DNA of 64,000 nt from Zhengitettix transpicula (GCA_037074705.1 CM073591.1:82786032-82850031), one strand, 5' to 3'; shown: positions 46,155 to 58,004, numbered from the stretch's first letter. The notes: a model not told the origin generated them from the sequence alone. Translations and numbers: made by a program.

Positions 46155-47495
46155 GAATTTTACTTTATCTCTGCACCGTAAGCTACAATACTGAAATTTA
46201 GTCACTTATTTAATTATGATTAAAAATTTCAATCATAGGACAGGGTAAAATTTAATAATACAATTAATTTTTTAATAATAAAAAATCATAACTTTTCCGC
46301 ATCAATTACAAATTGTAATTTCTACCAAATAATATAGTCAAAAATCTTTGTAATTGCTACCCCTAGAGTGGCTTTTATAACACCGACTTTGACGGGCATA
46401 TGGTTTCAATACATTTCCTGTTCTTTCCGGTATCTGGCAGACAAGTGTCTTCCTCGGGTAACACAAAGTTCTCGTCTTATGTTTCCGCGTTCCAGGAAGA
46501 GGGTTTCACAGTCTTCTTACTTCTGGTGGACGCGATTCAAGGGCTCCTTAAATTCAAATTCTCTTACAACTGGCAATCGCTAATTTACTACTTTCCAACT
46601 TCACGACTTCACCACTTCCAAATAGCTTCCAACTTCACGACTACTGCTTAGTTTCATGACTAATGAATAACTTCATGTCTCCTCTTTAACTAACTTTCGT
46701 CCTGCTCTGCAGATCACTTTCACACCTCGATAACCCAATGTTCCGCCCACAAGATCTTAAAATTTTTATGATGATCGTCAATGAAAATCTGACCTGTGCC
46801 CCGATAAATCCCAATAGTATTATTAGACACTCTTATTTCAAGTCCATGGGAAAACACAAATATTTTACGAACGTGCTAAAATACTGTTACCAGAGGTTTG
46901 TTTCTCTAGATGTTTATAATTTCTGGGGGCCTTCTTCGTTCTATAATCCTCTTAAATATAGGCCGCTTATGTTCTTTTTTTCTTTTCCTTTACAACGTAA
47001 GTTCCGTGCAATGACGTGGCCAGAAAGGACACGAGAATATACATCGCTCACAAATTTTATGTAAAACAAAGTCAATAATTTAAAAAATAGCCCCAGGATT
47101 AATTTATTCCACCTATATATACAACACCCCATTCTTCGATAGTTTGATTAGTATAAAATTATAGTGTTTTAAATTCCGTAATAAAAAGACGGTAAGTTTA
47201 AATAACCTAAATGCCGGAAATATCTGTGATGATTTCAGAATGCTAAGTGACTGTTTAAGAAATTGAAAAAATATTTATATTATTGTATTTGTCGTTTGAA
47301 TGTTTCTGTTTCGTACCCCACTACAATGATAATCCATTCCATCAATTCCTATCGGTCATCTTTGTACTATAACACGCTATTAAATACGCTGTAAGTTAAT
47401 TTAAATCCTAAACTAAATTTGGCTTAAGCTGTTCAGGTACTCAAATACAAATAAGATACTTGTATCAAAGATAAAAATACAATCGACATTGTACT
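46155..47495. other. no gene identified; contains a 34-bp-spaced duplication
   Basis: TTCCAACTTCACGACT occurs at 46593-46608 and 46627-46642. The segment 46370-47060 is less AT-rich and open in several short plus frames (the longest 46738-47064, 108 codons, starting at ATG). None is recognised, and its layout resembles the 23.6-24.4 kb repeat. It may be a mobile-element end. Confidence 0.35.
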
Positions 47496-47499
47496 TGGT

Positions 47500-47895
47500 C
47501 CGTGTTAAGGTGAGTTTCCGAAAACAAGGGAAGGGGAATTATAAGTGAGAGAGGAGGACGAGAAGAAACAGTTATATAGAAATGAAGCTGTGAATGACCG
47601 TGGACCGTTCAGTTGTGTGGCGAGATCAGTTGTGGACTTAGAAGGGACAGTTGTTAATGTCTGTGGAGAGAACGGTTGTGTGCCGAGATAATTTGAGGGT
47701 TTCGTGAACTTTTTGATATTTTGAGAACCAATTTCAGAGAGAAAAAGCGCAGAAAGGAAGCTTCCTGGAGTGAAGCGGAAAACGAGTGGCGACGAAAGTG
47801 AAACATCAATTTATACATCAATTCAGAGAGAATGTTAGTTCAGCTGACACTAAGGATACTTAGGAAAAGTTCAAATGCCGGAAAAAAGGTAAAAT
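47500..47895 (+). other. purine-rich exon-like segment with TATA and Inr-like strings
   Basis: GA-rich and less AT-rich than its flanks, with all plus frames stopped. TATATA lies at 47573-47578. TCAGTT, the arthropod initiator consensus, lies at 47609-47614 and again at 47626-47631. A GGTAAAA donor-like site follows at 47888. A roughly 62-bp internal direct repeat is visible (CAGTTGTGTGGCGAGAT and CGGTTGTGTGCCGAGAT). The TATA to Inr distance (about 36 bp) is a little long. A promoter with a non-coding first exon is possible; an element end is equally possible. Confidence 0.25.
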
Positions 47896-48124
47896 TGACG
47901 AAATATACAAGTGTTCCTCGTCAAATCCGGTAAATTTTTCTTTTAAAATTCATAATAGCTTGTGCTGCTCGATCCAAAAAATGTTCACTTTACAGAAATA
48001 AATTTTCTTAATTGATATTTTCAAAGTTAAATATCCCGAAAATAACTTTTTACAATACAGTATAAAAACTTTTTTAAAATGAATGATAGAATAAAATAAC
48101 CGTTATTAGTCCTCAAAATATAAT

Positions 48125-48165
48125 TTAACCTAGGAGCTTTCGGCTTTTTATAAGCCATAATCATC
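48125..48165 (-). repeat. hairpin motif GGCTT-loop-AAGCC next to CGAAAGC
   Basis: On the minus strand: CAGATGATTATGGCTTATAA then AAAGCCGAAAGCTCC. The GGCTT/AAGCC stem is perfect (48142-48156). It is the counterpart of 13430-13490. It resembles a degenerate hammerhead core (CUGAUGA, stem II, GAAA), but the first box has a mismatch and four extra bases precede the stem, so self-cleavage is unlikely. Confidence 0.35.
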
Positions 48166-48169
48166 TGTT

Positions 48170-50520
48170 CTTAAATAACATTACACATTATTTACACATA
48201 ACTTGCCACAATGTAATGAATGCGTAGCATTCGTCTCATACAAGTTCTGTCAAATGACTTTTTAAAGTTAATTGCCTGTAATTTTTAAAACAAATAAATT
48301 TTTACTTTTTGATAAATTTTTTTATAATATTTTTTTCTCCACTATAATTTTAAGATTACTTAATTCTGTACTGTCTCAAGTTTTATATTGCAACTGTGTA
48401 TTGATTCTATGACACCACTGTATTATTAAGACTCGTTTTGCGGTAATCAAAGCATTTGTGAAAAATATATACATATAATTAATCTGGGCATGTTGAAAGT
48501 TTCTGAATAGTATTTATATCATTCCTCCAATCATTTTCATCAGTCGTTTTTAAAAGGCAAGAAAAAAAATCTTCCAAATTATTTTGAATATAGTCTGGAG
48601 GAGGTTTATACAATATGTAATAGACATGTAATACATAAAATCATACCTTAAAACAATTTACATTTATTCAATCATATGCATAATTATTTGGCAAATATTC
48701 ATTAGTGACCATTTTAATTATAACAATTAAGTTAAAGGTAATTAAATTAAAAATTAATTTTTTTAAATGTGGAGACGGACGATAACAATTGGAATGAATA
48801 TATAAATACGATAAAACAAATATCGGTCATTTTAATATCAGAATCTAAAAAGTACGTTTTTACCATGTGAAATAAAAATGAAGATTAATTAGCTGATAAT
48901 TTGAAAGATTTTTCAAGTGTTTTCTTTATCGAAAACTACAACTCGTATATATCACAAATTTATATAAAATATTCCAGTGTTTGGCGAGAATATCGACGAG
49001 TCTATTTACCATAAATTTTGAAGAAAGGAATTGTTTTTAATATATATCTTTCTGAAGTATCATGACTAGAATTATAGACGTATTGTGGTGCATCCAAGCC
49101 GAGAAACACTGTCATTGACAGTTATTCAAAGGAATACAGCGATAAATAAATCAGACAGTAAAGTATGTAGTAATCAACATTTTTAAAACATATATTTTTG
49201 AGCGTCATAAACAAAGGCGAATGGCGAAGATTGAGGGAGGGGCGACACGTCCGTCGTTGGCACGATGATCATGGAATAAACACACCCACGACAACGATCA
49301 AACGTGATCAAGTTTTAGGAGCTGATCGGCTGCACAAAGGGAGGATGTTGGTCCCATCCCAGAAAGCTACTTCATTCATGGCGTTAACTCTAGTACACTA
49401 CGATGTAGATAATAAGTTATATGACCTCTGTCACACAAAAAATATTATTTTCTACCGGTCGTGAAACACGACGGCTGGAAGAAAGGAAGGACAAACGTAA
49501 TAAACTCATGTTTTAAGTGGTAGAGGACATGGATGATATATTAATTATGAAGTTCAGGCATTAAATAGTTTAAGCGTATATGGATAAACTATTACTTATA
49601 TTTTTTTCTTATAAAATTCACTACTTTAATTCAAATGCAGATTATCTTATGGCAAATATCTGTAATGACTGATTCAGGATCACCAGAATTTCATAAAAAT
49701 TTATTTGATGAACATAATTTCGTAACTACGTTTGAGTTCTTTGAGCGTATTGGACATCGTTTCGCGAAATGGGTGCAAGAAAAAATTTAAATAAACAAAA
49801 TAATTAAGACAAAAGGTCAAGAGCCCTACTAATAGTATAAAGAGATTCATTTCAATAAATGAATCGCTCGACTAGAAAGTCTCTTGGAGTATTCGGAAGA
49901 ATTACAATCAGCAATGTCCCTCTAACAGATGTATTGATGTATTTTATGTTGTTCGACCACTACAGTGTTAATTTTCAACAGAAAGTCGGATGAACATTAA
50001 GTCTATATTTCAAGTTTGGTAAACTAGCAATGAAAATATATGAAAGTCATGATGGCAGGGCGCGATGACCAATAAGAAATAAGAAAACACTTCTATATTA
50101 CAGACAAAGACACTATATAAGCGCAGAAAAGTATGGAGATAAGAAGTGAGAAAGAAGAGACAAAAATGCTTAGTAAACAGAAAAAAATTGGTTAGGCAAA
50201 TTGTTAGTCGTTATTATAGTGTTACTAGATATTTTATCTATATTTATTTAATCCATTATTTTGGCGCGGTTTATTTAAAGTTAATTTGTTGTAATGGAAA
50301 GTATGAAAATACATTTTAAATTTTAGCTTTGGATAATATACCAAAACTCCAGGAAGGTATTTTCACTGGCCATAAATAGCTTAAAAACTACACATAGCTG
50401 GCTCACGGTTCCAGGAGGTTCCTAATGGAACTCATAGGGGAGTCTGTTACTTGTTAGGAAGATTTGTACCAATAAAAGGATAGTTTTGTAAAATGAGAGG
50501 GGATGTAACGAGACACTTTA
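48170..50520. other. AT-rich, no gene seen
   Basis: A plus frame of 88 codons at 49198-49464 (TTG start, containing WRRLREGRHVRRWHDDHG) sits in a GC-richer patch and is not recognised. Otherwise empty. Confidence 0.45.
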
Positions 50521-50529
50521 TGAAAAAAT

Positions 50530-50938
50530 TTACGTCTGATTGAAATTAATTAGTACGAAAGATAGCCAATTCAGACAAAAAAGTGATAATATAAATACCA
50601 CACACCGTTTCTGGGATCCTTGTCCTTTCCTCAGGTTTGAAGAAGAACCTAGAGCGACACAACTGCTCTTGTCAGTTGACAAAACTCAAAAGCGAGGAAA
50701 ACGCAACGACAATGGCCTAAGGTTTAGCGTAACAATAATGGAGCAACGACAATGGGAAAACAGAAGGTTTAGCGTAATAATACGGGATAATACGCAATTA
50801 TTGAGTTTAATAGTGTCTGTTTGTACATTAAACATAGCTGTGATGTTTAATTTAATGTGAAGCATCACTAAAATGAGTCTGGTGTCAATGTCTAAAATCT
50901 TTGCATTTTTCCAATCAAATATTTGGATAAATTTGTGA
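50530..50938 (-). pseudogene. Penelope-like element fragment, end of GIY-YIG region plus 3' tail
   Basis: Homologous along its length to 1889-2300. The minus strand keeps FDWKNAKILDIDTRLILVML and NVQTDTIKLNNC, matching FDWQNAKIFDIDTRYNSRLI and NVQTDTMKVNNC of the first copy. The tail carries GATAATATAAATACCACAC, TTTCTGGGATCCTTGTCC, CTCAGG and TACGTCTGATTGAA. The catalytic GIY and YIG boxes are missing, because the copy breaks at about 50938 and joins an inverted copy of its own tail. A 45-bp block near TTTAGCGTAA is duplicated inside the tail (about 50715 and 50770). Dead fragment. Confidence 0.7.
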
Positions 50939-51020
50939 TTTGTGCAGTTGTGTTGCTCTAGGCTCTTCTTCACAACTGAGTAAAGGGACAAGGATCCCAG
51001 AGACACTTTATGTTGCACTG
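50939..51020 (+). repeat. inverted copy of the Penelope-like tail
   Basis: The reverse complement of this segment reads TCTGGGATCCTTGTCCCTTT, CTCAGTTG, then GAAGAAGAGCCTAGAGCA and ACACAACTGCAC. It matches 50600-50675 in opposite orientation. With the adjoining fragment it makes a PLE piece bounded by inverted terminal modules. Confidence 0.65.
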
Positions 51021-51024
51021 CGGA

Positions 51025-51825
51025 AGCGGAGAGACACTCGAAATTTGACTGGAGGCCGGTGGTTACATATTGCTGAGGAGCCAGCCAACACCGTTGTAAC
51101 TCCTCAGGTAGTGAATCTTTCTCAAACGGTAGTATTTGCGTTTAAATGTTAGGGTATTTCAAGTTCTTCTTAAACACGGCGAACCTGAGGAGGAGTCCAT
51201 GTTCTAGAAAGCCGGTAACATTTATTATTAATTCTGTATTTCTATGTATGCAGTTTCCTTTATTATGTAAATATTTCACATAATAAATTAAATTTATTTT
51301 GTTTTCTTTATTTTGTGGTAATTTTCCACATGGCGACCAAATTTTAACTCTGGATAAATGTTTATTCTTTTACAATTGTAGTTTTTGTTTTTATTTTAAA
51401 ATCAGTATGAACCGCAACATATCTTCTGCTAGCGAGGTCTTTCAACGAAAATAATAATAAAGACGTATAGGCAACCCGCTACACGCTCCTCCACTGGAAT
51501 CTTTCGACTTGATTATTCATGCAATAATCTCACTATTCCCTAAAATAAATGGTTCTGTTATATTTTATTAGACATCACACACACCATTAAATTATTTAGA
51601 TTTGTTTAAAAAATTTGAAAACAAAATTCTGCTTTCTACAACTGAAAATTGGTGTGATGTATTATTTTAATATGATTGTAGGAATAAATGAAACTTATCT
51701 CAAAATATCTCTTTTACAGATTAATTGTACACACTATACTTGATTAATTGTAGCAAGGCAAGAATTCTGACAGGATACAGACAAATATTAAGCAACAAAT
51801 TCAGATGAATTTTTTACCCATTCAT
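51025..51825. other. no gene seen
   Basis: GC-richer to about 51200 (unrecognised), then AT-rich. Confidence 0.4.
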
Positions 51826-51829
51826 ATGG

Positions 51830-51890
51830 CGCAGTGGTAAATCTCGGAACTTGTTATGACTCGAATTGCCCCGTACTGTATTGATTTTAT
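51830..51890 (+). repeat. possible second tRNA-derived SINE head, decayed
   Basis: ATGGCGCAGTGGTAAATC matches an A box, and about 30 bp later GACTCGAATTGCCCC resembles a B box with several changes. No acceptor-stem pairing is visible. It differs from the SINE at 17.46 kb. Confidence 0.28.
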
Positions 51891-51899
51891 ATTTATCTG

Positions 51900-53138
51900 G
51901 TACCCAAAAATGATTTATGGAAATAGTCTCAATGCGAGGCCAGGACCGCATTCTTCTGTATTAGTAGTGTGAGAGAATTTTTTTCATTGGCCACGTGGAA
52001 CCTGAAATCTATAATAGTCATGTTTCAGTTGCTATGGCTCCTGATAACTGAAACCTCTTCCATTTGTGACTTCATACAGATTAATTCCACGATTAGATCC
52101 AGATTCTGTGATGTAATTGAAATAATTGATTCACTAATACGTCTAGTAATAGAGCGCTGATCTTAACAGAAATTGTACCACGTTCTTCACACTACAGATG
52201 CCTGAGTTAAATTTGAATAATTACATAATATTTCTTTTATCCAAAGCGTAGTTTTGTCTGCTTCTTATGTCACAGTAAATCCGTTAGAAAAGTATGCCTT
52301 GAATGGATCTGTTTCAGATTCTTGAGGATCGTCACGATTTCTGACATGAAGTTGCAGATTGTAAAACCGCTGAGTTTTACTGACTTTTCATCGTGAACGA
52401 AGCTCCGATGACATAAAATTAAGTAATGCTATACGACGCTGCATTTTAACTTCCACGTAGAGTCTAAATTGTTTCTTCCTTTAGTGAGGTCATGTTAAAT
52501 TTTGAATTTGGATATCACGTCAAGTCTAAATTCGTGCGATGAAAATTAGAAACCTGGAAAGTACAATAAAATTTCAAGAGCACAAATATCTAATAGTTAT
52601 CGTTGTTGAAAAGAAATAGCTTAATTCTTTGACGATGTTTTAGTAAAATATAATATTTACAATGCAATCAAGTTAATATTACAATGGAAATCTGTTCATT
52701 ATACGTGATATGTTAATTTTCAGTTTGGTATAAGTATTTAATATAATATTCACATTACATCAATTTTAGAGCTCAAAAAATGTTTTCACTTTGTTACAGT
52801 AATATATTTAAATGTTAACAATTTTGTGGCTTAAAAAGTCGAGAAAACATAAAATAAAAAATAAAAAATTTGAAGACATTATTTGTCGCGAAAAGGTATT
52901 CAAATGTGACTAGAAATCTTTTCCATGTTGTTACCCATTTAAGAAAGGGGAGAGGGAGAGAGAAAATTTGGCGACTTGCTTTGAAGATGATCATCTTGAG
53001 CAGTCTTAGACGTGAGTGAAAGTTGGGGAAAGTGCAGGCGTAGAACTTCTGGTTTCTATGCAAAAGGTGTGGTTGAGTGAAGTTCATTTCAACTTTTCCT
53101 GTTAGGGGGCCCATTCTCAAAAGATATTTATATTATAT
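51900..53138. other. AT-rich, no gene seen
   Basis: A minus frame of 101 codons at 52815-53120 is basic and low in complexity; not recognised. Confidence 0.45.
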
Positions 53139-53140
53139 CG

Positions 53141-53141
53141 T

Positions 53142-53169
<28 letters not shown>
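53141..53169. repeat. (TA)n microsatellite
   Basis: A perfect dinucleotide run of about 29 bp. Confidence 0.93.
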
Positions 53170-53172
<3 letters not shown>

Positions 53173-53174
53173 TA

Positions 53175-55112
53175 GGATAAATTTTCAAGTCAATTCCTGG
53201 AAACATTCTTCACAGCGCAACTAAAAAACCACGGAATTTCAAATAAAGTAAAACAATATAAATTAACGAGAATTATTAAGCCTTGTTCACGTAAACATTT
53301 TTAAGTGGTAAGTAGCTCCATTAGCGTGATAAGAAGAAAATGAACGGTTTTTGTAATTCTTGATGTAAATAAATTTGTAACAGTTATGTTCAAATAGTGA
53401 ATTTGTTTAAAGAGTAGGTGATATTTCTAAAATGAAAGGTAATTAAATAATTTAAACCTTTTTTTCAGGTTTGAAAATGAAGACAATTCAGAAAAAAAAT
53501 AGTTCACATTACTAATTGTAAAATACAATGGGTGTAGTATTTATTACTAGTGCTGAGTTCATTATTCAAATGAATGTTCGCAGACATTCTTGAGTTAAAA
53601 TATTATTTCTGGAGCCACGTAACTGTTCCGAATCTGTTTTTAATCTTCATGTCTCCAGCAGTGCAATATTTGAAATGACAAGAGTTTTTGGACTCGTCGG
53701 CTTCACCGTCCACTTGAAACTTTATGGAAGAGTCTCAAGTATCTCCTGTCACGCTGGAAGGAGTGAGATCATTACAGTCAACAACAGTAGCACTTCTCTC
53801 CACGCATAACAAATCGTACGTACAAATATTTGATACCACTGTTGATTACTATATTTTATTTTTGTAGTTGATGCACTGAAATTAGTAGTATGGTTTGATA
53901 CGAAGGTCCAGTTTTATTTTAAAACTAGAAGTGATTATGTAAAAAACCTAAAATGAAGACGTTTCACTAATTTATAGTTAATTCATGACCATTTAACAAA
54001 AAAAATTAATTTAATTTACATTAGTATGTTATGGTCTCTTGTCAAATGAAAATTTACTTAATTATCGGCAGTTATAGTGGGAAATATTTAATGGTCATTA
54101 TTAACTGAATTAATATATCTTACTCTGAATAGTCATAATCTGGTTAAATTGAGAAGAAATGATGCAAAGTTCAGGGAAAAACTCGGAATCATATCCTTAT
54201 TAGCTACGACGTACCTGAGAAGCTGAAATTAATAAACAAAACATGTTTGATATACATTCCATTAAACATACTATAGCTATACTGAAATTATATTAAATAA
54301 TTATTTAGATTACTGAGAACTATATTCAGTTCGTTATGATAACATTAGTATTAACCTTTGTTACTTATAGTGTATTTACACAATTGATTTGCTATACAAC
54401 CGTCCATAAGTTTAAGGTTTTTGCCTATTTCTCTAACTGAAGATGAATCATCCATCTTTCTAATACGTGGGACAATACTAGGAATACACTTTGCACTAAA
54501 TTCGAATGCACTATTAGATTTGAAAGTTAATTCCATTGCACATGCGTAATTTTATTTTTGTTACCTGAACTTACTCATCGACCGTTGGGAACAATTTAAT
54601 TATTGCTTTAATTTCAAATGGAATATTGCGAATTGTCGAGAATTTTGGAACAAACTGTAATTGAATACCAATGGAAATTAAAAAATATTGTACCGTTACA
54701 AAAGTTATGATAAAATCAAGAAATGCTAAAGGAAATATTGTTGATCATAAATAAAATTGTATTAGAATCGACACGGTTCTTAAATTCAAAATAAATAAAT
54801 TCTCCTACATCTATTATGTTTCCTAAGAATTTATATTCAGCAAATATATGATGAACAATCATTTAGCGTTACATTTTCTCCAAGTTAATTATCTGTGAGA
54901 AATTGCTGAATTAATATTCCTATTTAGTGGTAGTTTAGATAAAATATCGCGTTGCTATTTAAAAACCCAGAACAGTAATTTTCTCAACAATTTTTACTCT
55001 TCAACTAAGCAGATTCCAGATTATCGAAAGATTTCTTCTAATGTTAATATAAAGAAAGTTGGTAATGTATGCAAGTTGCCTCACGATGCAATTTTTAACC
55101 ACCTATTTGTTA

Positions 55113-55115
<3 letters not shown>
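53175..55115. other. AT-rich, no gene seen
   Basis: No recognised feature; a GC-richer patch at 53640-53810 has no useful frame. Confidence 0.5.

Positions 55116-55116
<1 letters not shown>

Positions 55117-55169
<53 letters not shown>
55117..55169. repeat. (TA)n microsatellite, about 53 bp with one interruption
   Basis: A TA run with a single TG interruption near 55156. It produces a spurious Tyr-Ile repeat peptide. Confidence 0.95.
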
Positions 55170-55840
55170 CAAGAACCCAGTGGCTGGAGACTGTCTGTTT
55201 TACTCCATATATTCTTGACAGATTCTAAATCATGCGTCTTTCTTTGGATGATTTACTACCAAACATGTTTATGTAGTCCTGGTTAATATTACTATATATT
55301 ATATACTACATTGAGTTCGCATACTCTTCTTCACTAAAAGCATCTTTATTCAACTATTATTGCCTATGAAATGAATTTCTACCCGTTTAAAAAGCGACTA
55401 AAGATTAATTCTATTATAAAATACGTGCATAAATACCCAAGGAATCTTAAATTTATATTTGAAAATAATGTAGTCCATAACAAAACAGTTCTTTCCGGGA
55501 ATAAGGAAATTTGTAGAAATTTAAATTTTCAAACAACCCGTTTATTCTAACTATAATTAATTAATTTATTGACTGCAATTAAGTAAGTCTATACACTTGG
55601 TGGCAATAATTCAATATACAATCTTTCACCTAGATTTAAAATTAAATTAAGCTATTACAAAATAAACAATCTAAAAACAAACATTATTATTTACAAATCT
55701 TCAACTCGTTTAATAACGTCACATAATCCTTTATATTAAATTTTCTTTAGAATGAACGGAAAACATTTAAATTCATAGTATTTGACAATTACATTTATTA
55801 AATACTTATTACCTACTCATCTTTCTTAAAAAAACTTATC
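55170..55840. other. no gene; probably includes LINE 3' flank
   Basis: AT-rich. Part of it may be the 3' untranslated region of the LINE that ends at about 55845 on the minus strand. Confidence 0.4.
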
Positions 55841-55844
55841 TAAC

Positions 55845-56385
55845 ATGCTTTTCAAACATTTACTATTCTTTGGAGTTGTTTATGCTGTTCCTGACAAATC
55901 GTTCCAATCCCTAATCTTTCTTTTCAGAAATAAGAATTTGTATACATCCGTCTGTTGCTCTCTTTGTTTAATTTTAAATACCTGGTTACTTTTACCAATA
56001 TAATTTGGTGGACTTATAAGGTTTCGTATATCGCTCCAGAGTGGCTTGTTAGAATAAATTTTAAACGAAGCACAAGTTGTGGCCTTCTTTCACCTTTCTG
56101 CTAGCGATTCCAATTTCAGAGGTCCGTTTTCCGAAGTTGTACAAAATATTTTAGCCACCTTAGCTTTCACCCTATCTAAAGCCTTTATATGTTAGCTTCT
56201 ATACGGAACCCAGCATACCGCTCCATATTCCAACGATCGATAGGCTGTTTTCTTCTAACTCTTCTTCAAAACTCTATTTATAAATTGTAGCGCTCTCCAC
56301 TCTTTTACCGTCACTGTACTAATGTGCTCTCCCCACTTTAAATCCTTTTTCAAGGTACCACCCAGGCATTTTCAATTATTGGTTT
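55845..56385 (-). pseudogene. LINE (non-LTR) protein C-terminal remnant, distal half
   Basis: On the minus strand, across a few frameshifts, the order is LKWGEHISTVTVKEWRALQF, INRVLKKS, YRSLEYGAVCWVPYRS, ALDRVKAKVAKIF, GPLKLESLAER (about 56105-56135), CASFKIYSNKPLWSDIRNLI, YIGKSNQVFKIKQREQQTDV, and KFLFLKRKIRDWNDL. This is the region after the reverse transcriptase palm in Jockey-like elements, where TVxxKxWxALxF, LEYGAxCWDPYR, CALFK and TDxxKxxFxxRTIxDWNxLP blocks are conserved. It is closely similar in layout to known insect proteins. Stops and frameshifts make it inactive. It continues upstream, after an insertion, at 56906-57165. Confidence 0.82.
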
Positions 56386-56905
56386 GTTCTATTTCCGATA
56401 TATTCAGAAGAATATACGAAAACACAACTACTCGACTAACGCTTCACGGAGATTCGTAAACGAGGGTCGTAACCGGAGTTGTTTGTCGAACAAACAAACA
56501 AAAACAATAATAATAATATGTATAGAAGTGGAAAGGCAGGACGGATGGAATGGACGTAGGCCGGGTTTTGGCTTCCAATTTTTGTATGATGGATTAGGAG
56601 ACATGGAAATTGTGAAGGCTTTCCTCCTGATTCTCCGCGTAGAAATTTAAGGAAAAACCTTACTCCCATGCATAAAAAATTATATAATTGTTACAACATT
56701 ACATGCTAAAGGTCCGTTTGTTTCTGTTTTTTATGGTAATGTTCAAGCACACATGGAAATTACAACTTGCATTATATTAATATGTATTTATAATCAAACA
56801 TATATGTAAAAAATATAACATGTAATCTACAGTTAAAATATTGTTTAAAAAACTACCTGTTATAACATCGATAAAGCAGGCCAATAACGTTATTTTTTTA
56901 AAATA
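56386..56905. other. about 0.5 kb insertion splitting the LINE
   Basis: The LINE frames on each side need only some ten codons between them, yet about 520 bp lie here. The insert has a CAAACAAACAAAAACAATAAT simple stretch near 56490-56511 and open frames on both strands (56384-56650 plus, 56436-56669 minus), neither recognised. The simple stretch resembles a SINE or retrocopy tail. No tRNA boxes were seen. The exact boundaries and any target-site duplication were not resolved. Confidence 0.5.
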
Positions 56906-57165
56906 AAATCCGATTTTGTATACTACATTAATTTCAATTTTCGTTTTCGTCAAAACAATCGCATTACGTTTTGTCGAGTTTATTTTCATTTCATTATTTA
57001 CCGATGATTCATTTACTCTCAAGAATGTCCAAGTCTTCCGTCCTTTTTACCACTCGGTAGACAGTACAATCGTCCGCGAAATGTTTTATGTGTGACTTTA
57101 TTCCCTCCGTGACATCGTTTCGTACGTAAGACAAAAAGAAACGTGAAACGTATTCATATGTTCAA
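56906..57165 (-). pseudogene. LINE reverse transcriptase remnant, catalytic segment
   Basis: The minus strand reads NDVTEGIKSHIKHFADDCTV with the FADD catalytic box at 57069-57080, then YRVVKRTEDLDILES, then NNEMKINSTKRNAIVLTKTK and VVYKIG. These are the LPxGIxSxVxLFADD and EMKINxxKSKxIxFTK blocks of a Jockey-like reverse transcriptase. The two catalytic Asp residues are kept. The preceding YINDLP region is frameshifted and similarity stops by about 57165, so the copy is 5'-truncated. It is the upstream half of the remnant at 55845-56385. Confidence 0.82.
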
Positions 57166-57169
57166 GAAA

Positions 57170-57660
57170 ATATTTTTCAATCAAATATCTTTAAATAAGA
57201 GAAGCGTGTGGAAACATTGACGCACAATATTTCATACTACATGTCTCATATGTCACATAATATTTTCCTCTGGGCTGAGTTAATTTCGTTCTCTGAGCCT
57301 GTTACTAATAAGCATGCATTGCTTCAGTATCCGTTCCGCCTGACAAATAAACAAAATTATTGTTACGGAAATATTTTGGTATGTCAACTGAAATAAACGG
57401 GAAAATTTATTTACATTTATCATTCAATCTATGTCAGTAGTATTAAAATTCCAAATTTTTAAATACTAATCCTGAACTGAATCACGGAATCTATGGTTCA
57501 ACATTGTACATGACTGTTAGAAGTGCATTGCTTCACAAACAATTTCTTACAAGCTTTTTACATAAATCTCGTACATTAAAATGTGAAAGTTTCATTCGAT
57601 ACATAAGAATACTTATATAAATTAATGTAAATCTCTCAATTAAACTGGCAAATGCTTGAT
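57170..57660. other. no gene seen
   Basis: AT-rich; no further LINE motif was found upstream of the truncation. Confidence 0.45.
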
Positions 57661-57664
57661 TACT

Positions 57665-58000
57665 TTAATATCCAGCCGGTGGTCTTCTTGTGAGTTCTAA
57701 AATAATAACTCTTAAATACACTTGAAACATGAGCGCTCGGTGACTTATTGCTACAGCAGATAATTCTTCTCTGCCACCACTAAACCAGACAGATGCGGCC
57801 ATCAAGAACCAGAGTGACACATCACAAGGCTTTCTGGACCAAGCAGCCGACAGATGCAGACCTTTAATTCCTTGGACGAGGTTCTGTCCACCGCAACGGT
57901 GCTGCAAATCCCATCTCAGCAACGAAGGATAGCGATCCAGTGTGTGCAAACAGAGAACATGGACCAAAGAGGCGTTTAAAATGGATAATGATATATTCAT
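57665..58000 (-). CDS. unrecognised 111-codon open frame in a GC-richer patch
   Basis: ATG-initiated, with CLHTLDRYPSLLRWDLQHRC, then SAAWSRKPCDVSLWFLMAA and ending LELTRRPPAGY. The Trp, Cys and Arg content is unlike the AT-rich background. The plus strand of the same patch is also open in part (NQTDAAIKNQSDTSQGFLDQ), so the coding strand is uncertain. Neither reading is recognised. It may be a fragment of an unidentified element or an exon. Confidence 0.17.
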   Translation of the reverse strand: MNISLSILNASLVHVLCLHTLDRYPSLLRWDLQHRCGGQNLVQGIKGLHLSAAWSRKPCDVSLWFLMAASVWFSGGREELSAVAISHRALMFQVYLRVIILELTRRPPAGY

Positions 58001-58004
58001 TAAC

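Noticed and set aside
48125..48165. Active hammerhead ribozyme
   Set aside because: The first conserved box has a mismatch, four extra bases precede stem II, and no cleavage-site stem could be drawn.
55059..55286. Plus-strand frame with a Tyr-Ile run
   Set aside because: It is a readthrough of the (TA)n tract at 55117-55169.
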